In this document: in pieces, positions 6,258-6,847 of the stretch | Position numbering within the stretch: the first letter of the stretch is position 1 | Layout of the letters: each line of letters opens with the position of its first letter | Source: an uncultured Lachnospiraceae bacterium | GTDB taxonomy: Bacteria; Bacillota; Clostridia; Lachnospirales; Lachnospiraceae | DNA: 6,847 nt | Assembly: GCA_905236615.1 (NCBI GenBank) | Contig: CAJORC010000105.1 | Location: 1 to 6,847, forward strand | Reading direction: 5' to 3' | Translations under genes and position numbers: made by a program | Notes under the pieces: model-generated | Database searches by the model: none | What the model was told of the DNA's origin: nothing | Seen by the model: only the letters and a program-made list of their open reading frames with translations

Positions 6258-6286
6258 ATCGTACTACATAAGTCAAAAGATTGCAA
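6258..6286 (-). promoter_or_regulatory. Possible promoter directly upstream of the MATE gene
   Basis: On the minus strand there is a TTGCAA -35 box (6281-6286), a 17-base spacer and a TACGAT -10 box (6258-6263). Both hexamers match the consensus at 4 of 6 positions. The -10 box ends only 6 bases before the MATE ATG, so transcription would start at or within a base or two of the start codon. This is a weak prediction. The 47-base gap contains no terminator for the mutS-like gene. Confidence 0.35.
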
Positions 6287-6298
6287 TATTTCCATCAT

Positions 6299-6847
6299 TC
6301 AGACTTTTTCCCAGTTTCCGGTATTTACATATGTTTCTGCCGAGTTAAACGCATCCTTTGTAATGTGCTCATCATAGCCCATCATTTCAAGAAGTCTTAT
6401 CGCATCGCGTGATTCGGCTCTGCCCCGTCTCAGGATATAATCAAAGCTGATCCCACTGTCATCGGCTTTTTCAGAAAAATTGTAATTATCCATATATTTT
6501 TCAAGCATATATGTAAGCTCTATATCGTGCGTGGCAGCGAAAAGGAGACAGTTTGATGAAGATAGATTCTTTAGGATCTGTGCTCCTGCCGCAACTCTTT
6601 CGATAGTATTCGTACCCTTAAGTATCTCATCAACGAAACACATTACCGGCAGTTCGTCCTGACTTCCGACAGCATCGAGTATCCTCTTCATGGCACGTAT
6701 CTCCGCCATATAATAGCTTTCTCCCTTAACTATGCTGTCCTGAAGCGACATGGATGAAAATATCCTGAAAGGGCTGAAACTGCAGCTTTCTGCCGCAACA
6801 ATATATACAGTCTCTCCCATAACTGCTGCGAGTGCGACCGATCTCAA
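6299..6847 (-). CDS. MutS-related ATPase, C-terminal part (cut by window edge)
   Basis: The 182 visible residues are the end of a MutS-type ABC ATPase domain. The right edge cuts the gene: the first visible codon is TTG (Leu), and LRSVAL is what normally follows the Walker A motif, so Walker A must lie just outside. Visible elements are SMSLQDSIVKGESYYMAEI (31-49, the region before and into the signature helix), Walker B with the catalytic acidic pair FVDEILKGTN (71-80), the His switch ATHDIEL (105-111), and a C-terminal SFDYILRRGRAESRDAIRLLEMMGY segment (134-158) typical of MutS relatives. The protein ends without an Smr nuclease domain, so it is not standard MutS2. Walker B differs from housekeeping MutS (usually DEIGRGTS). 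It is therefore more likely one of the 'MutS family' proteins common in Clostridia, whose role in mismatch repair is unproven. Confidence 0.88.
   Translation of the reverse strand: MRSVALAAVMGETVYIVAAESCSFSPFRIFSSMSLQDSIVKGESYYMAEIRAMKRILDAVGSQDELPVMCFVDEILKGTNTIERVAAGAQILKNLSSSNCLLFAATHDIELTYMLEKYMDNYNFSEKADDSGISFDYILRRGRAESRDAIRLLEMMGYDEHITKDAFNSAETYVNTGNWEKV

Overview
The window looks like a stretch of a moderately AT-rich Firmicutes (Clostridia) chromosome. A Lachnospiraceae/Butyrivibrio-type anaerobe is my best guess. The basis is SecD fused to SecF in one polypeptide, AGGAGG-like ribosome sites, extended -10 promoters, and the particular mix of a MutS-related ATPase, a MATE exporter and a P1-family peptidase. 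The taxonomic call is an inference; nothing in the window fixes the genus. Coding is ordinary and dense, with no insertion sequences, CRISPR arrays, tRNA or rRNA genes seen.

All six genes lie on the minus strand, so transcription runs from high to low coordinates. In that order they are: the C-terminal part of a MutS-related ATPase, cut by the right edge (6299-6847); a MATE-family efflux transporter (4839-6251); a P1-family (S58, DmpA-like) self-cleaving aminopeptidase (3855-4829), 9 bases after the MATE stop; a membrane-anchored HAD-like hydrolase with a long Glu/Ser/Asp-rich linker (2908-3804); the fused protein-export subunit SecDF (607-2778); and a small PF06695/COG2426 membrane protein (129-605), 1 base after the secDF stop. 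The left 128 bases are non-coding and hold three hairpins packed end to end.

The spacings and promoter-like sites suggest three transcription units. The first is MATE plus peptidase, with a weak promoter just upstream of MATE, and possible read-through from the mutS-like gene. The second is the HAD gene, with an extended -10 promoter overlapping the end of the peptidase gene. The third is secDF plus the COG2426 gene, with its own promoter, a structured 5' leader and a strong terminator right after the last stop codon. The first two units have no visible terminator, so read-through is possible.

The best-understood gene is secDF, which uses the proton-motive force to help complete Sec-dependent export. 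The least understood are the HAD protein with its repetitive acidic stalk and the COG2426 protein tied to secDF. I saw no clear novel multi-gene system. The observations most worth checking are the acidic-stalk HAD protein, the folded secDF leader, the secDF/COG2426 coupling, the apparently leaderless start of the MATE gene and the triple-hairpin end region.
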